Of a stretch of DNA of 56,643 nt, positions 34,287-42,722 are shown in pieces. The position numbers were made by a program, and so were the translations under genes. The stretch is from assembly GCA_038217425.1 (NCBI GenBank), contig JBBQPM010000018.1, forward strand, positions 1 through 56,643. Direction: 5' to 3'. Source of the stretch: JAIEPT01 sp038217425 (lineage in GTDB: Bacteria > Planctomycetota > Planctomycetia > Gemmatales > Gemmataceae). A model generated the notes under the pieces. The model had not been told where the DNA came from. It did not search any database and saw only the letters and a program-made list of their open reading frames with translations. Position 1 is the stretch's first letter. Every line of letters starts with the position of its first letter.

Positions 34287-36232
34287 CCGCGCGGCTTCGT
34301 CCCCTTGAGCGCCCGCGCGATCTCGTCGAAGACGCTTTCCCAGTCGTCCAATCGCGGCTGGCGGAACATCCGTAGCGAAGGATACCATCGGCTCTCGGCC
34401 CCTTCGCGAAACCAGCGCCAGTCCGGCGCGTAACTCGTCGCCAGCCACACCGGCACGCCCAGCGCGCCGGCCAAATGCACGATCGCGGTGTCGGACGTGA
34501 CGACCAGGTCCAGCAGCGTCATGATCGCGGCCGTGTCCATGAAGGCGCCGACGTCGTTGTCCAGGTCCGGGCCCCAGTTGAGCATCTGCACCGTTGCGCG
34601 GTTCGGCTCGATCTGTTCGAGGCCGTGCGTTTTTTGCAAGCCGATCAAGGTTACGTCCGGAAGCGCCGACAGCTTCGCGTAATGCCGTAACGGCACGGAA
34701 CGATGCCGATCGCCCTGGAAGCCGACGTCTCCCTGCCAGGCAATCCCCACGCGCAACCCGGAGAGTTCCGCGATTCGGGGCCGCCATTTCTCGATGAGAT
34801 CGGCATCGGCGCTCAAGTACGGGACCGGCGCCTCGAGATCCCCCAGCCGGTACGGCAGGCTCGGCAGCGGGGATTGTACGTCGTGCGACGGCAACTCCTG
34901 GCCGCGTTCGAGCAGTTCCACGGACAGGCTGCGCAGTAGCGGATGCAGCGGCTTCTGCACCTGACACAACACACGGGCGCCGCGCGCCTTCAAGGTCGGC
35001 ACGTAACGGACGAACATGATCGTGTCGCCCAGTCCTTGTTCCCACGTGAGCAGGATCGTCTTCCCGGCGAGCGATTCGCCCTGCCACTGCGGCGCGGACG
35101 ATTCCGAGGCGGGGAGATTCATCAGGCGACATTCGTACTCGGGCCAGCCCTCGGCAAAGCGCTGGTTGCGCAGCAAGATCATCGCGCGGTTGGAGTGGAC
35201 TTCCCAGAACTGTGGACTTCGCACGAGCGCCTCGTCGAAAGCTGCCAGCGACTCGTCGTCGCGTCCCTGCCTGCCCAACGTGATGCCGATCGAGTTGTAC
35301 GTCTCGACCAGGTTGGGATCGTACTTCCGCGCCTCGTTCAAGTGGCCCATCGCCTCGTCATAGCGTCCGAGGTTCGTGAGCAGGAAGCCGAGGTTTTGAT
35401 GCCCTTCCCCGTGGCGGGGAAGATGCGCCAGGAATTGCTTGAGAAACACGACGCCGTCTTCGAGACGATTGACGCGGAAGCAGAGGATGCCAAGCTGTTT
35501 GTAGACGAGCGGGTAATTGGGAAACGCCTCGGCACATTCCTTAAGAATCTTTCCAGCCGCGGCGTAGTCGCCCGTCTCGATCTGGGCGTAACCGATGTTC
35601 GTGAGGAGTTCGGCGCTGGCGCTCGCCAGGGTGCGGGCCTGCAGCAGATGCGGCAGGGCGTCGGCGAAACGGCGCAGGCCGAGTAAGGAATACGCGTAGT
35701 TGAGCCGGGCGGAGAGATTGTCGGGTTGCAGACGCAGCGCCCGTTCCAGCGGCGCCAGCGCGTCGGCCGAGCGTCCCTCCTGGTAGAGATAGGCGCCGAG
35801 ATTGACGAGCGCCTCCGCGAATTCTGGTTGCAGCGCGAGCGCTCGTTCGTAGATCGGAAACGCTTCCGGGCGTCGGCCCTGCGCCGCCAGGGCGTTGGCG
35901 AGATTGAAGTGGCCGTCGGCGTGTTCGGGCTGCAGACGGACTTTGCGTTCAAGGAGCTGGACCGCCTGCGAATGATGGCCCAGCGCGGTCAGCAGGACGC
36001 CGAGATTGTTGAGCGTGGAGCCATGATCGGGATTGCACGCGAGCGCCTGGGCGTAGAATCGGCACGCGGGCTCGGGCTTTTGCGCGACCTGTCCCAGGAC
36101 GCCGAGCAGATACCATGGCTCCGCCTCTTGCGGCGAGTTCTGCGCCAGTTCGCGGGCCAAGTCTTCGGCGCGGACGTAATCTCGGCGATCGAAGTCGGAC
36201 CAGAAACGCTGTATGAGATGGGCCGGTATCAT
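34283..36232 (-). CDS. TPR-repeat protein fused to a GT9-like glycosyltransferase domain
   Basis: The 649-residue product has ten or so TPR units (about residues 1-370; NLGVLLTALGHHSQAVQLLE, LNNLGV) and then a domain that starts LAGKTILLTWEQGLGDTIMF and ends with VVTSDTAIVHLAGALGVPVW, a pattern of heptosyltransferase-like (GT9) proteins in TPR fusions. It may add sugars to a cell-envelope or protein acceptor, with the TPR part binding it. Its ATG overlaps the stop of the beta-lactamase-like gene (ATGA, 36229-36232), so the two are translated together. Confidence 0.87.
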   Translation of the reverse strand: MIPAHLIQRFWSDFDRRDYVRAEDLARELAQNSPQEAEPWYLLGVLGQVAQKPEPACRFYAQALACNPDHGSTLNNLGVLLTALGHHSQAVQLLERKVRLQPEHADGHFNLANALAAQGRRPEAFPIYERALALQPEFAEALVNLGAYLYQEGRSADALAPLERALRLQPDNLSARLNYAYSLLGLRRFADALPHLLQARTLASASAELLTNIGYAQIETGDYAAAGKILKECAEAFPNYPLVYKQLGILCFRVNRLEDGVVFLKQFLAHLPRHGEGHQNLGFLLTNLGRYDEAMGHLNEARKYDPNLVETYNSIGITLGRQGRDDESLAAFDEALVRSPQFWEVHSNRAMILLRNQRFAEGWPEYECRLMNLPASESSAPQWQGESLAGKTILLTWEQGLGDTIMFVRYVPTLKARGARVLCQVQKPLHPLLRSLSVELLERGQELPSHDVQSPLPSLPYRLGDLEAPVPYLSADADLIEKWRPRIAELSGLRVGIAWQGDVGFQGDRHRSVPLRHYAKLSALPDVTLIGLQKTHGLEQIEPNRATVQMLNWGPDLDNDVGAFMDTAAIMTLLDLVVTSDTAIVHLAGALGVPVWLATSYAPDWRWFREGAESRWYPSLRMFRQPRLDDWESVFDEIARALKGTKPRG

Positions 36233-37695
36233 GGCGTCCGCTTACGCTGAAAGACATACCCGAGAAACTGCAGGCGCGGAATCGGGCCCACGTCGGGGAC
36301 GGCGAACTCGAGGATCTGATCGCTGAGCGGCCTGTCATTGATGGCGAAGCGATCTCCCCCCCAGGGCTCGAGGTCGCATTTCCACAGCCCCCATTGCCAG
36401 CGCAGTTTACCCTCTCTGAGCGAGATCGTACAGACGCCCAGCGCGGGATGTTCGTAGGTTCCGACGAAGCTCTCCAGCGGCCGAGTCGGCGGTTCCTCGG
36501 GACGGCGCGTTTTTCGCACGGCGACGCGATGTTTTTGCCGCTGCGCCACCAGTTCCTCGACGATGTCTGCGTAATGCGTTTGCCAATCGTGCGCGGGAGC
36601 CGAGAGAAAGAGGTCGACGAGTTGATTGCTGAGCGCGAGGTTGGCGTAATTCCCGTCGAGATTGTTGATCACGGCGATGCCCAGGCGCAGCTCTGGAACG
36701 AGCGCGAGGTGGGCGCGAAAGCCGTCGATGGCGCCGCCGTGCTGCACGAGCAGCTTACCGCGATAATCCTGCACGATCCAGCCGAGCCCGTAGTTGACGA
36801 TCCGCGATTCCGGGTTGAGACGTTTCGTGATCGCCTCGGCCGCGACCACGGTTTGCGGCTTGTGCGGCTCGGCCAGGGAGTCCGCAGACAACAATCGTTT
36901 ACCGTTCCACGTCCCATCGCCGAGCTGAAAGCGCAGGTAATTTCCCAGATCGCGAGCGCTCGAATGCACGGAGCCTGCCGGATCGTCTTCGCTCAGATCG
37001 TAACGGGCGATGACCGCGACCTTCCCTTCGTCTCGCCGATGCGGACTGGCCAATTCCTTGAGCCCGTCGTGAAACACCGCCGCCGACGATTTCATCTCCA
37101 GCGGATCCAGGATTCGCTTCTGCACGACGTCGCGCCAGCTCGAATGTTCGATCCGTCCCGAGGCGAACCCCGCGGCTCCGAAGGCCACCGTCTGGTAACG
37201 CAGCGATTGCCGAAACGGAAACTCCGGCTCCAGATGCCCGAGGCGACGGATGCGTTCCTCCAGCGAAACGCCGGCGCGGTACCACAAGAAATCGTGTAGG
37301 CCGAGCCCCGTGCGATGGGCGAGAAGATCGCGCAGCGTCACCAGCGCGTCGGCATGGGGATCCGCGAGTCTGAAAAAGGGGATGTGTTTGCGGACGCGGT
37401 CGTCCCAACTTGCTTTGCCCTCGCTCACCTGCATGGCCAAGGCGAGCGAGGCGAACGATTTCGAGCAACTGGCGATGGGGAACACGGTATCGGGCGTGAC
37501 CGGATCGGCGCCGCCGAGTTGACGAACGCCATGGCCCTTGAGATACACGATGCGATCTTCGTGGACGATGACGAGGGCGAGACCGGGGACGTGCCAGTGT
37601 TTCATGGCCGCGCGCGCCAGCTCGTCGATCTTCGCCTCGGTGGGTGCCTGAGCCGTCGAGAGGGCGCAGAAGAGAAAACTGAAGCACAGGTTCAT
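36229..37695 (-). CDS. Exported beta-lactamase-fold serine hydrolase (class C-like)
   Basis: The 488-residue product has a signal peptide (NLCFSFLFCALSTAQA). The serine hydrolase motifs are SxxK in ASCSK (Ser near residue 75), a YQT in place of the usual YxN (near 165), and HGG near 318 in place of KTG. A DUF3471-like C-terminal part follows (FVGTYEHPALG). These changes fit the broad esterase/peptidase group rather than true AmpC beta-lactamases. It starts after AGGAAA. It may act on cell-wall or small ester substrates in the periplasm. It is cotranscribed with the TPR-glycosyltransferase gene. Confidence 0.88.
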   Translation of the reverse strand: MNLCFSFLFCALSTAQAPTEAKIDELARAAMKHWHVPGLALVIVHEDRIVYLKGHGVRQLGGADPVTPDTVFPIASCSKSFASLALAMQVSEGKASWDDRVRKHIPFFRLADPHADALVTLRDLLAHRTGLGLHDFLWYRAGVSLEERIRRLGHLEPEFPFRQSLRYQTVAFGAAGFASGRIEHSSWRDVVQKRILDPLEMKSSAAVFHDGLKELASPHRRDEGKVAVIARYDLSEDDPAGSVHSSARDLGNYLRFQLGDGTWNGKRLLSADSLAEPHKPQTVVAAEAITKRLNPESRIVNYGLGWIVQDYRGKLLVQHGGAIDGFRAHLALVPELRLGIAVINNLDGNYANLALSNQLVDLFLSAPAHDWQTHYADIVEELVAQRQKHRVAVRKTRRPEEPPTRPLESFVGTYEHPALGVCTISLREGKLRWQWGLWKCDLEPWGGDRFAINDRPLSDQILEFAVPDVGPIPRLQFLGYVFQRKRTP

Positions 37696-37813
37696 GGCGT
37701 TTCCTGTTTCACCGAGCCGCGCCCGTCAGCATGCCGCGCGGAGGTTTCGGTCCACATCGTTCTTGTCAGAGCGTGACATGCGGTCCCGCTTCCTTCCGGG
37801 CGTGGCTCGGCAA

Positions 37814-38605
37814 TCAAATGCCCTTACGAAATATTTCGAGGAGTTCCGGCTGCAACAGACCGTTGCTGGCGAGAGCGTCGGGCGTGAATGGGTCGTAGCG
37901 CGAGCCGTCGACGTTGTCGACGAGGCCGCCGGCTTCGCGGATGAGCACGGTTCCGCCGGCCACGTCCCAGACCTTGTTGTCGAAGGCGTAGTAGGCGTCG
38001 AAGCGCCCCGCGGCGACGTAAGCCATGTTGATCGCGGTGGAACCGGTGCGGCGCAGCGCTTGCGTCTGGTACGAGAACTTGCGCCACCATTCCAGCGTCT
38101 GTTCGTTGCCGCGCATGTCGGGCGGAAAACCGGTCGAAATCAACGCATCCTTGAGCGACGCGATCGGACTGACGCGCATCGGCTCGGAATTGAGCCACGC
38201 TCCGTGACCCTGAGCGGCGGCGAACATCTCGTCGCGCGTCGGTTCGTAGACGACGCCGACCACGAGTTCCCCGGCAATCTGCAGACCGATCGAGATGCAG
38301 TAGAAGGGGACGTCGTGTACGTAGTTGGTGGTGCCGTCGATGGGATCGACGATCCAGGTCGGCTGCAGCGCCGCGGTCTTGAGAGCGCCGGCGGTGTCCT
38401 CTTCGCCGAGAAACGCCGCGTCCGGGTGCTTCTCGGCGAGGAATGACTGGATCGCCTTCTGCGAGGCGACGTCGGCGTCAGTGACGAGATCGAAGCGGCC
38501 CTTTTCGCGCACCTGGAACTTCTTGCGCCAAAAACGCAGAACCTCCGCCGCCCGCAGCGCGGCTTCCTTCGCGCTTCCCAGATATTCGAGCAAGTTGTCC
38601 GGCAT
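37814..38605 (-). CDS. suhB: Inositol monophosphatase family protein
   Basis: The 263-residue product has the metal-dependent phosphatase motifs of the IMPase family: FLGEED, DPIDGTTNYVHDVPF and, near the C-terminus, WDVAGGTVLIREAGG. It should remove phosphate from inositol-1-phosphate or a similar sugar phosphate. The suhB name is for best resemblance; cysQ- or hisN-like roles are not excluded. Its start is separated from the DUF1501 gene by a family D inverted repeat, so it may or may not share that transcript. Confidence 0.88.
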   Translation of the reverse strand: MPDNLLEYLGSAKEAALRAAEVLRFWRKKFQVREKGRFDLVTDADVASQKAIQSFLAEKHPDAAFLGEEDTAGALKTAALQPTWIVDPIDGTTNYVHDVPFYCISIGLQIAGELVVGVVYEPTRDEMFAAAQGHGAWLNSEPMRVSPIASLKDALISTGFPPDMRGNEQTLEWWRKFSYQTQALRRTGSTAINMAYVAAGRFDAYYAFDNKVWDVAGGTVLIREAGGLVDNVDGSRYDPFTPDALASNGLLQPELLEIFRKGI

Positions 38606-38620
38606 GGTCGTCTCTTGTTT

Positions 38621-38691
38621 CCACTCGTAGGGGCAAGCGGCCTCGCTTGCCTTGTAAACCAGGCAAGCGAGGCCGCTTGTCCTACGAGTGG
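38621..38691. repeat. Inverted repeat, family D (about 31 bp arms)
   Basis: The arm 38621-38652 (CCACTCGTAGGGGCAAGCGG...) is almost the inverse complement of 38661-38691, with one small difference and an 8-base spacer. It forms a very long hairpin between the DUF1501 gene and suhB, both on the minus strand. Confidence 0.85.
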
Positions 38692-38707
38692 AGCTGCGTC
38701 GGCCGCT

Positions 38708-40018
38708 TTAGCCGACGAGTTCCGGCAGCGGGTTGGCGCCGCGGTCGATGACGCGGACGGGGCGCGGGCCGGCGTTGTTGGTCTTCTCGATATCGACGCC
38801 GAGCACACTGCAGATGCTGGCCATGAAGTCGACCGCGGAGACGAGGCGGTCCTCGACCGTGCCGCCGGTGCGGTCGGTTCGGCCGATGACTTGGCCCTTG
38901 CCGACGCCGCCGCCGAACAGCACCGTCGACCAGGCGCGCGGGAAGTGATCGCGACCGCCGCCAGCCTTCACCTGCGGCGTGCGACCGAACTCGCCCATGC
39001 AAATCACCAGCGTCTCGTCCAACATTCCGCGCTGTTCGAGGTCGTAAATCAGCGTCGGCAGCGCCTGGTTGAACTGCGGCATCGCCAGCGTCTTGACTTC
39101 GTTGACCCGTTCGGGCGTGTGCGAATCCCAGCCGCCCGGCGTCGGAGAATGGTAGACCTCGACGAACGGCACGCCCGCTTCGATGAGCCGACGCGCCAGC
39201 AAGCAACCCTTGCCGAACGAATGCTGACCGTAACTATTGCGGACGGCCGCGGACTCCAGCGACAGGTCGAACGCGCGGGCGCGTTCCGAACGCATGAGCT
39301 GCACGGCCCGCTGGTAGGCGGTACGCTGGGCGGCGGCGGCGTCGGACGGGTTGCTGCGCAGGAAGCCGTCAGCGAGATCGTCGAGCAGCGACAGCCGGGC
39401 GTCGTGATCGCTGGCGTTCAAGCTGGAGCGGAGGTTCTCGACGCCGCGATCCTGATCGGCGACGATGAGCGGCTGATGGCGCGGTCCGAGGTAGCCGGGA
39501 CTGCTGACGTAGGAATGATTGGCAGGGTTGAGGTGCATGCCGGTGACGACGAAGTTGGGCATGCCGTTGGGCGACGGGGGGCGTTCGTTGGAGACGATGG
39601 AGCCGAGCGTGGGATAGCGCAGCCCGCCGACGCCGGAGCGGTAGCCGGTGTGCATGAAGACGCGGGCCCGGCCATGTTCGCCTTCGCCGGTCGACATGCT
39701 GCGGATGACGGTTGCGCGGTTCATGATCGGGGCGAGGCGGTCGAGTTTTTCGCCGATCACGAGGCCGGGGACGGACGTGCGGATGGGATTAAATTCGCCG
39801 CGAATGTTGGCGGGGGCATCGGGCTTCATGTCGAACGTATCGATATGCGAGGGCCCGCCGTCCATCCAGACGAGGATGCATTGCTTGTGTCGTTGACCGG
39901 CGAGCGACTGCTCCGCGGCATGGGCGGCGAGGCGGTCCATGAACCCGGAGGCGCTCACGCCCAGGGCCCCGGCCGAGGTGAGTTGGAACATTTGCCGACG
40001 ATTCAGAAGCGGAAGCAT
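38708..40018 (-). CDS. DUF1501 family exported protein
   Basis: The 436-residue product starts with a twin-arginine-type leader (NRRQMFQLTSAGALGVSASGF), so it is probably exported folded. It has the DUF1501 (sulfatase-like, alkaline phosphatase superfamily) pattern: CILVWMDGGPSHIDTFD, a GEFGRTPQ block near residue 340 and GRDHFPRAWSTVLFGGG. DUF1501 genes in planctomycetes almost always pair with DUF1549/DUF1553 genes, as here, 25 bases downstream of that gene. The function is not established. Confidence 0.93.
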   Translation of the reverse strand: MLPLLNRRQMFQLTSAGALGVSASGFMDRLAAHAAEQSLAGQRHKQCILVWMDGGPSHIDTFDMKPDAPANIRGEFNPIRTSVPGLVIGEKLDRLAPIMNRATVIRSMSTGEGEHGRARVFMHTGYRSGVGGLRYPTLGSIVSNERPPSPNGMPNFVVTGMHLNPANHSYVSSPGYLGPRHQPLIVADQDRGVENLRSSLNASDHDARLSLLDDLADGFLRSNPSDAAAAQRTAYQRAVQLMRSERARAFDLSLESAAVRNSYGQHSFGKGCLLARRLIEAGVPFVEVYHSPTPGGWDSHTPERVNEVKTLAMPQFNQALPTLIYDLEQRGMLDETLVICMGEFGRTPQVKAGGGRDHFPRAWSTVLFGGGVGKGQVIGRTDRTGGTVEDRLVSAVDFMASICSVLGVDIEKTNNAGPRPVRVIDRGANPLPELVG

Positions 40019-40043
40019 GGAAGACTCCGAGGCGGGAGGCGGG

Positions 40044-41660
40044 TTAGCGGATCAGAATAAATTCGGGGCTGTTGACCAGGGCCCACAAGATGCCGGCATA
40101 TCCCTGGGCCGGGTCTTGCGTTTCGAGGTAACTGACGAGGCGTTTGGTTTCCAAGGCGGTGGGTGCGCGGGCGAGGACGCTGAGGAACAGACGCTCGACG
40201 CCCTGCTGCTGCGTCAGTTTCTCGGCCAGGATCTTATCGACGGCCGGGCCCCCCTTGTTGAACTGCGGGTCGTTCATGAGGTTGAGGGCCTGGGGGATGC
40301 CGTGCGTGAAATCGGTGGCGAGCGAGTCGGCGTCCTGCGTCTTGAAGAATTTGACGAATTTGTCGCGGTTGTTCGACGCGCCCGCCTTGGCGGCGCCGCC
40401 GATGCCGATGGTCGCCGTCTTGCCGACGTTGACGTTGAGTTCCTTGACGGCAAGCGCCCGCGTCAGCGAATCGTAGAGGACTTCGGAGTTCATCACCTTG
40501 GCCGCCATTCGGCTGAAGCCGTCCTTGTCGTCCTTGTTCCCTTCGAGCACTTTGCCCGAGCGCTGGTACGTCTGGCTGTTGCAGATGGAGCGCAGCAGAT
40601 GCTTGACGTCAAAGCCGGATGCCTTGAAGTCCTCGGCCAGGGCCGTGAGGAGTTCGGGATGCGACGGTTCGTTCTCCTCGTGCATATCGTCGACCGGGCT
40701 GACGATGCCGCGGCCGAAGAGATGCGCCCAGGCGCGATTGACAGTGGCGCGGGCGAAGAACTTGTTCTCGCGCGAGGTGACCCACTGCGCCAAGCTGGGC
40801 CGAAATGGCGCGTCGGCCGTGATTTCCGGCTCGGCGCCTTCGAGGAACTTCGCCTTCACCGTCTTGCCGGCGCCTTTGCCCGCAGTGTTCGGAATGACGA
40901 TGGTCGCTCCGACTTCGGTCGTCGTCGCCACCGGCTTCTTCTTGGGATCGACCGGCGCCGGGGCTTCGCTGATCCCCGTCGGCGTCTTCGTGGGCGTCTT
41001 GCTGGCCGGTAGGTTCTTCACCTTACGGAAAAACGCGGCCACGCCCCAGAACTCCGTCTGCTTCCAACCGGTGAACGGATGATTGTGGCACTCGGCACAT
41101 TGCAGCTGCACGCCCAAAAAATAACGCGTCGTCGAGGCGGCCATCAGGTTCGGCATCAACTTGTTGTCGTCCGTCTGCGCCAGGATGAACACGCTGGCCG
41201 GGTTCTGCTTCGGTTCCCCCTCGGCGGTCAACATCGTAGCGACCGTTTTGTCCCAGCCGACGTTCTTGTTCAGTTCGCCGGCGAGCCAGTTACGAAACGT
41301 CACGCGACCGGCGTTGTTGATCTCCTGACCCAAAACCAGATTCGACCAGAGCCCTGCGAAGTGCTGGCCGAACTCCGGGGCCGACAGCAACTCGTCGATC
41401 AATTTGGCCCGACGTTGCGGATCCTTGCTGGCGAGGAATGAGGCGACGCGTTCGTACGTCGGAATTTGGCCCGTGAGATCGAGCGACACCCGGCGCAGGA
41501 ACTCCGCGTCGTCCGCGAGCGGCGAGGCGGGCGTGCTCCGCGACTGCAACCCCTTGGCGATCTCCGCGTCGATGCGTTTCGCGACCGCCGACGCATCCGT
41601 TTGCGCCGAGGCGAACGAGACGTTGCATGCCAGGAGAATCAGGACCGTATTCCACTTCAT
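40044..41660 (-). CDS. DUF1549/DUF1553 family exported protein
   Basis: The 538-residue product has a signal peptide (WNTVLILLACNVSFASA), a DUF1549 region (FLRRVSLDLTGQIPTYE), a CxxCH haem-type motif (LQCAECHNHPF) and a C-terminal DUF1553 region (NRAWAHLFGRGIVSPVDDM, LFLSVLARAPTALE). A lysine/threonine/proline-rich linker lies near residues 220-260. The ATG at 41660 overlaps the preceding PQQ-like gene's stop (ATGA). Together with the DUF1501 protein it is the conserved planctomycete pair of unknown, possibly redox, function. Confidence 0.92.
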   Translation of the reverse strand: MKWNTVLILLACNVSFASAQTDASAVAKRIDAEIAKGLQSRSTPASPLADDAEFLRRVSLDLTGQIPTYERVASFLASKDPQRRAKLIDELLSAPEFGQHFAGLWSNLVLGQEINNAGRVTFRNWLAGELNKNVGWDKTVATMLTAEGEPKQNPASVFILAQTDDNKLMPNLMAASTTRYFLGVQLQCAECHNHPFTGWKQTEFWGVAAFFRKVKNLPASKTPTKTPTGISEAPAPVDPKKKPVATTTEVGATIVIPNTAGKGAGKTVKAKFLEGAEPEITADAPFRPSLAQWVTSRENKFFARATVNRAWAHLFGRGIVSPVDDMHEENEPSHPELLTALAEDFKASGFDVKHLLRSICNSQTYQRSGKVLEGNKDDKDGFSRMAAKVMNSEVLYDSLTRALAVKELNVNVGKTATIGIGGAAKAGASNNRDKFVKFFKTQDADSLATDFTHGIPQALNLMNDPQFNKGGPAVDKILAEKLTQQQGVERLFLSVLARAPTALETKRLVSYLETQDPAQGYAGILWALVNSPEFILIR

Positions 41661-42520
41661 CGCACAATCTCGCCGGTGGTGACGTCGCCCGGAACGTCGA
41701 GTAACTGGAAGCACATGAGATTCTTGATGCCCGCGTCGGCCTGCGACCAGACGACTTTCTTGTCCGGCGTCGCCTCGACGATCACGCCGTTGTAGGCGAC
41801 GACGGTGTTGCCGTTGGGCAGACGCTGAAGCCCGTAGGCCACGCCGAGCGGCTTGACGTTGGCGGCCGCGAGGTCTTTCTTGGTGAAGGACCAGACGGTC
41901 TTACCGCCGGAATCGACTTCGAGAACGTCGGCGGCGGCGTTGCTGACGAGCGTATTGCCGTTCTTGAGCCGCAGGGCCGTCATCGGTCCGCCGGTCTTGT
42001 ATTCCCACATGACTTTGCCGGCCCCGTCGTATTCGCGGACGAGGTTGTCTTCGCGTTGGCTGACGAGGTAGTTTCCGCTGGCCAACTTCCGTACGGTGCG
42101 AATCATGCCGTGCGGCTTGGCCTTGGTCTGAATCGAGATTTCCTTGATGACCACGCCCTTGGCATCGACTTCGAGGAGCTTGCCGTTCTGGTTATCGCCG
42201 ACGAGGGTGATGCCGCCCGGCAGGGGTTGGCAGGAGTAGGTTTCGCCAGCGGTTTTGAAGTGGAAGACGACCTTTTTCTCGGGCGTGACTTCCAGGATGC
42301 CTTTGCCGCGGCTAGCGAGAAGGTAATTTTTATTAGGAAGGAGCCAAACATCGAAGACGCCCGGAGCTTCAAACTCCCATTCGACTTTGCCCTGGGCATT
42401 GACGACGACGGCCTTGTTCGCGGTGAAGGTTCCGCCGAGGAACGGATGCCCTTGGGCATAGAGCGAACCGGAGCCGAGCAGGGCGAGAATGCCGACGACT
42501 TTCGCGAAGGGGAGTTTCAA
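41657..42520 (-). CDS. Exported PQQ-like beta-propeller protein
   Basis: The 287-residue product has a signal peptide (VVGILALLGSGSLYAQG) and repeated W/G propeller blades (GKVEWEFEAPGVFDVWLLPNKN, NGNTLVSNAAADVLEVD). No catalytic site is visible. I choose TTG at 42520, because GGAGA lies 6 bases upstream; TTG at 42526 leaves no spacing. Its TGA overlaps the ATG of the DUF1549 gene (ATGA), so it is the first gene of a three-gene operon with DUF1549/1553 and DUF1501. Confidence 0.83.
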   Translation of the reverse strand: MKLPFAKVVGILALLGSGSLYAQGHPFLGGTFTANKAVVVNAQGKVEWEFEAPGVFDVWLLPNKNYLLASRGKGILEVTPEKKVVFHFKTAGETYSCQPLPGGITLVGDNQNGKLLEVDAKGVVIKEISIQTKAKPHGMIRTVRKLASGNYLVSQREDNLVREYDGAGKVMWEYKTGGPMTALRLKNGNTLVSNAAADVLEVDSGGKTVWSFTKKDLAAANVKPLGVAYGLQRLPNGNTVVAYNGVIVEATPDKKVVWSQADAGIKNLMCFQLLDVPGDVTTGEIVR

Positions 42521-42668
42521 TCGCAATCTCCGAAGAGGAATCAGGCGGGAGAGACGAAATCTTCAGGCGGGACTGTTTTATTCTACATGCAGTATCCGCG
42601 GACGCAAGATTAAACCGCCGCGGGCGGCGAAAGTTCCGTTTTGTTGCCTTGACGTCCTGCCAGGCGCG

Positions 42669-42703
42669 CAAAAAAAGGGGCAGACCGCTTGGTCTGCCCC
42701 TTG
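42669..42703 (-). terminator. Intrinsic terminator after the DUF11 gene
   Basis: On the minus strand AAGGGGCAGACC pairs with GGTCTGCCCCTT around a 4-base loop and is followed by TTTTTT. It lies 20 bases past the stop of the DUF11 protein gene. Confidence 0.9.
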
Positions 42704-42722
42704 AGTTTTTCGATCGCAAATT

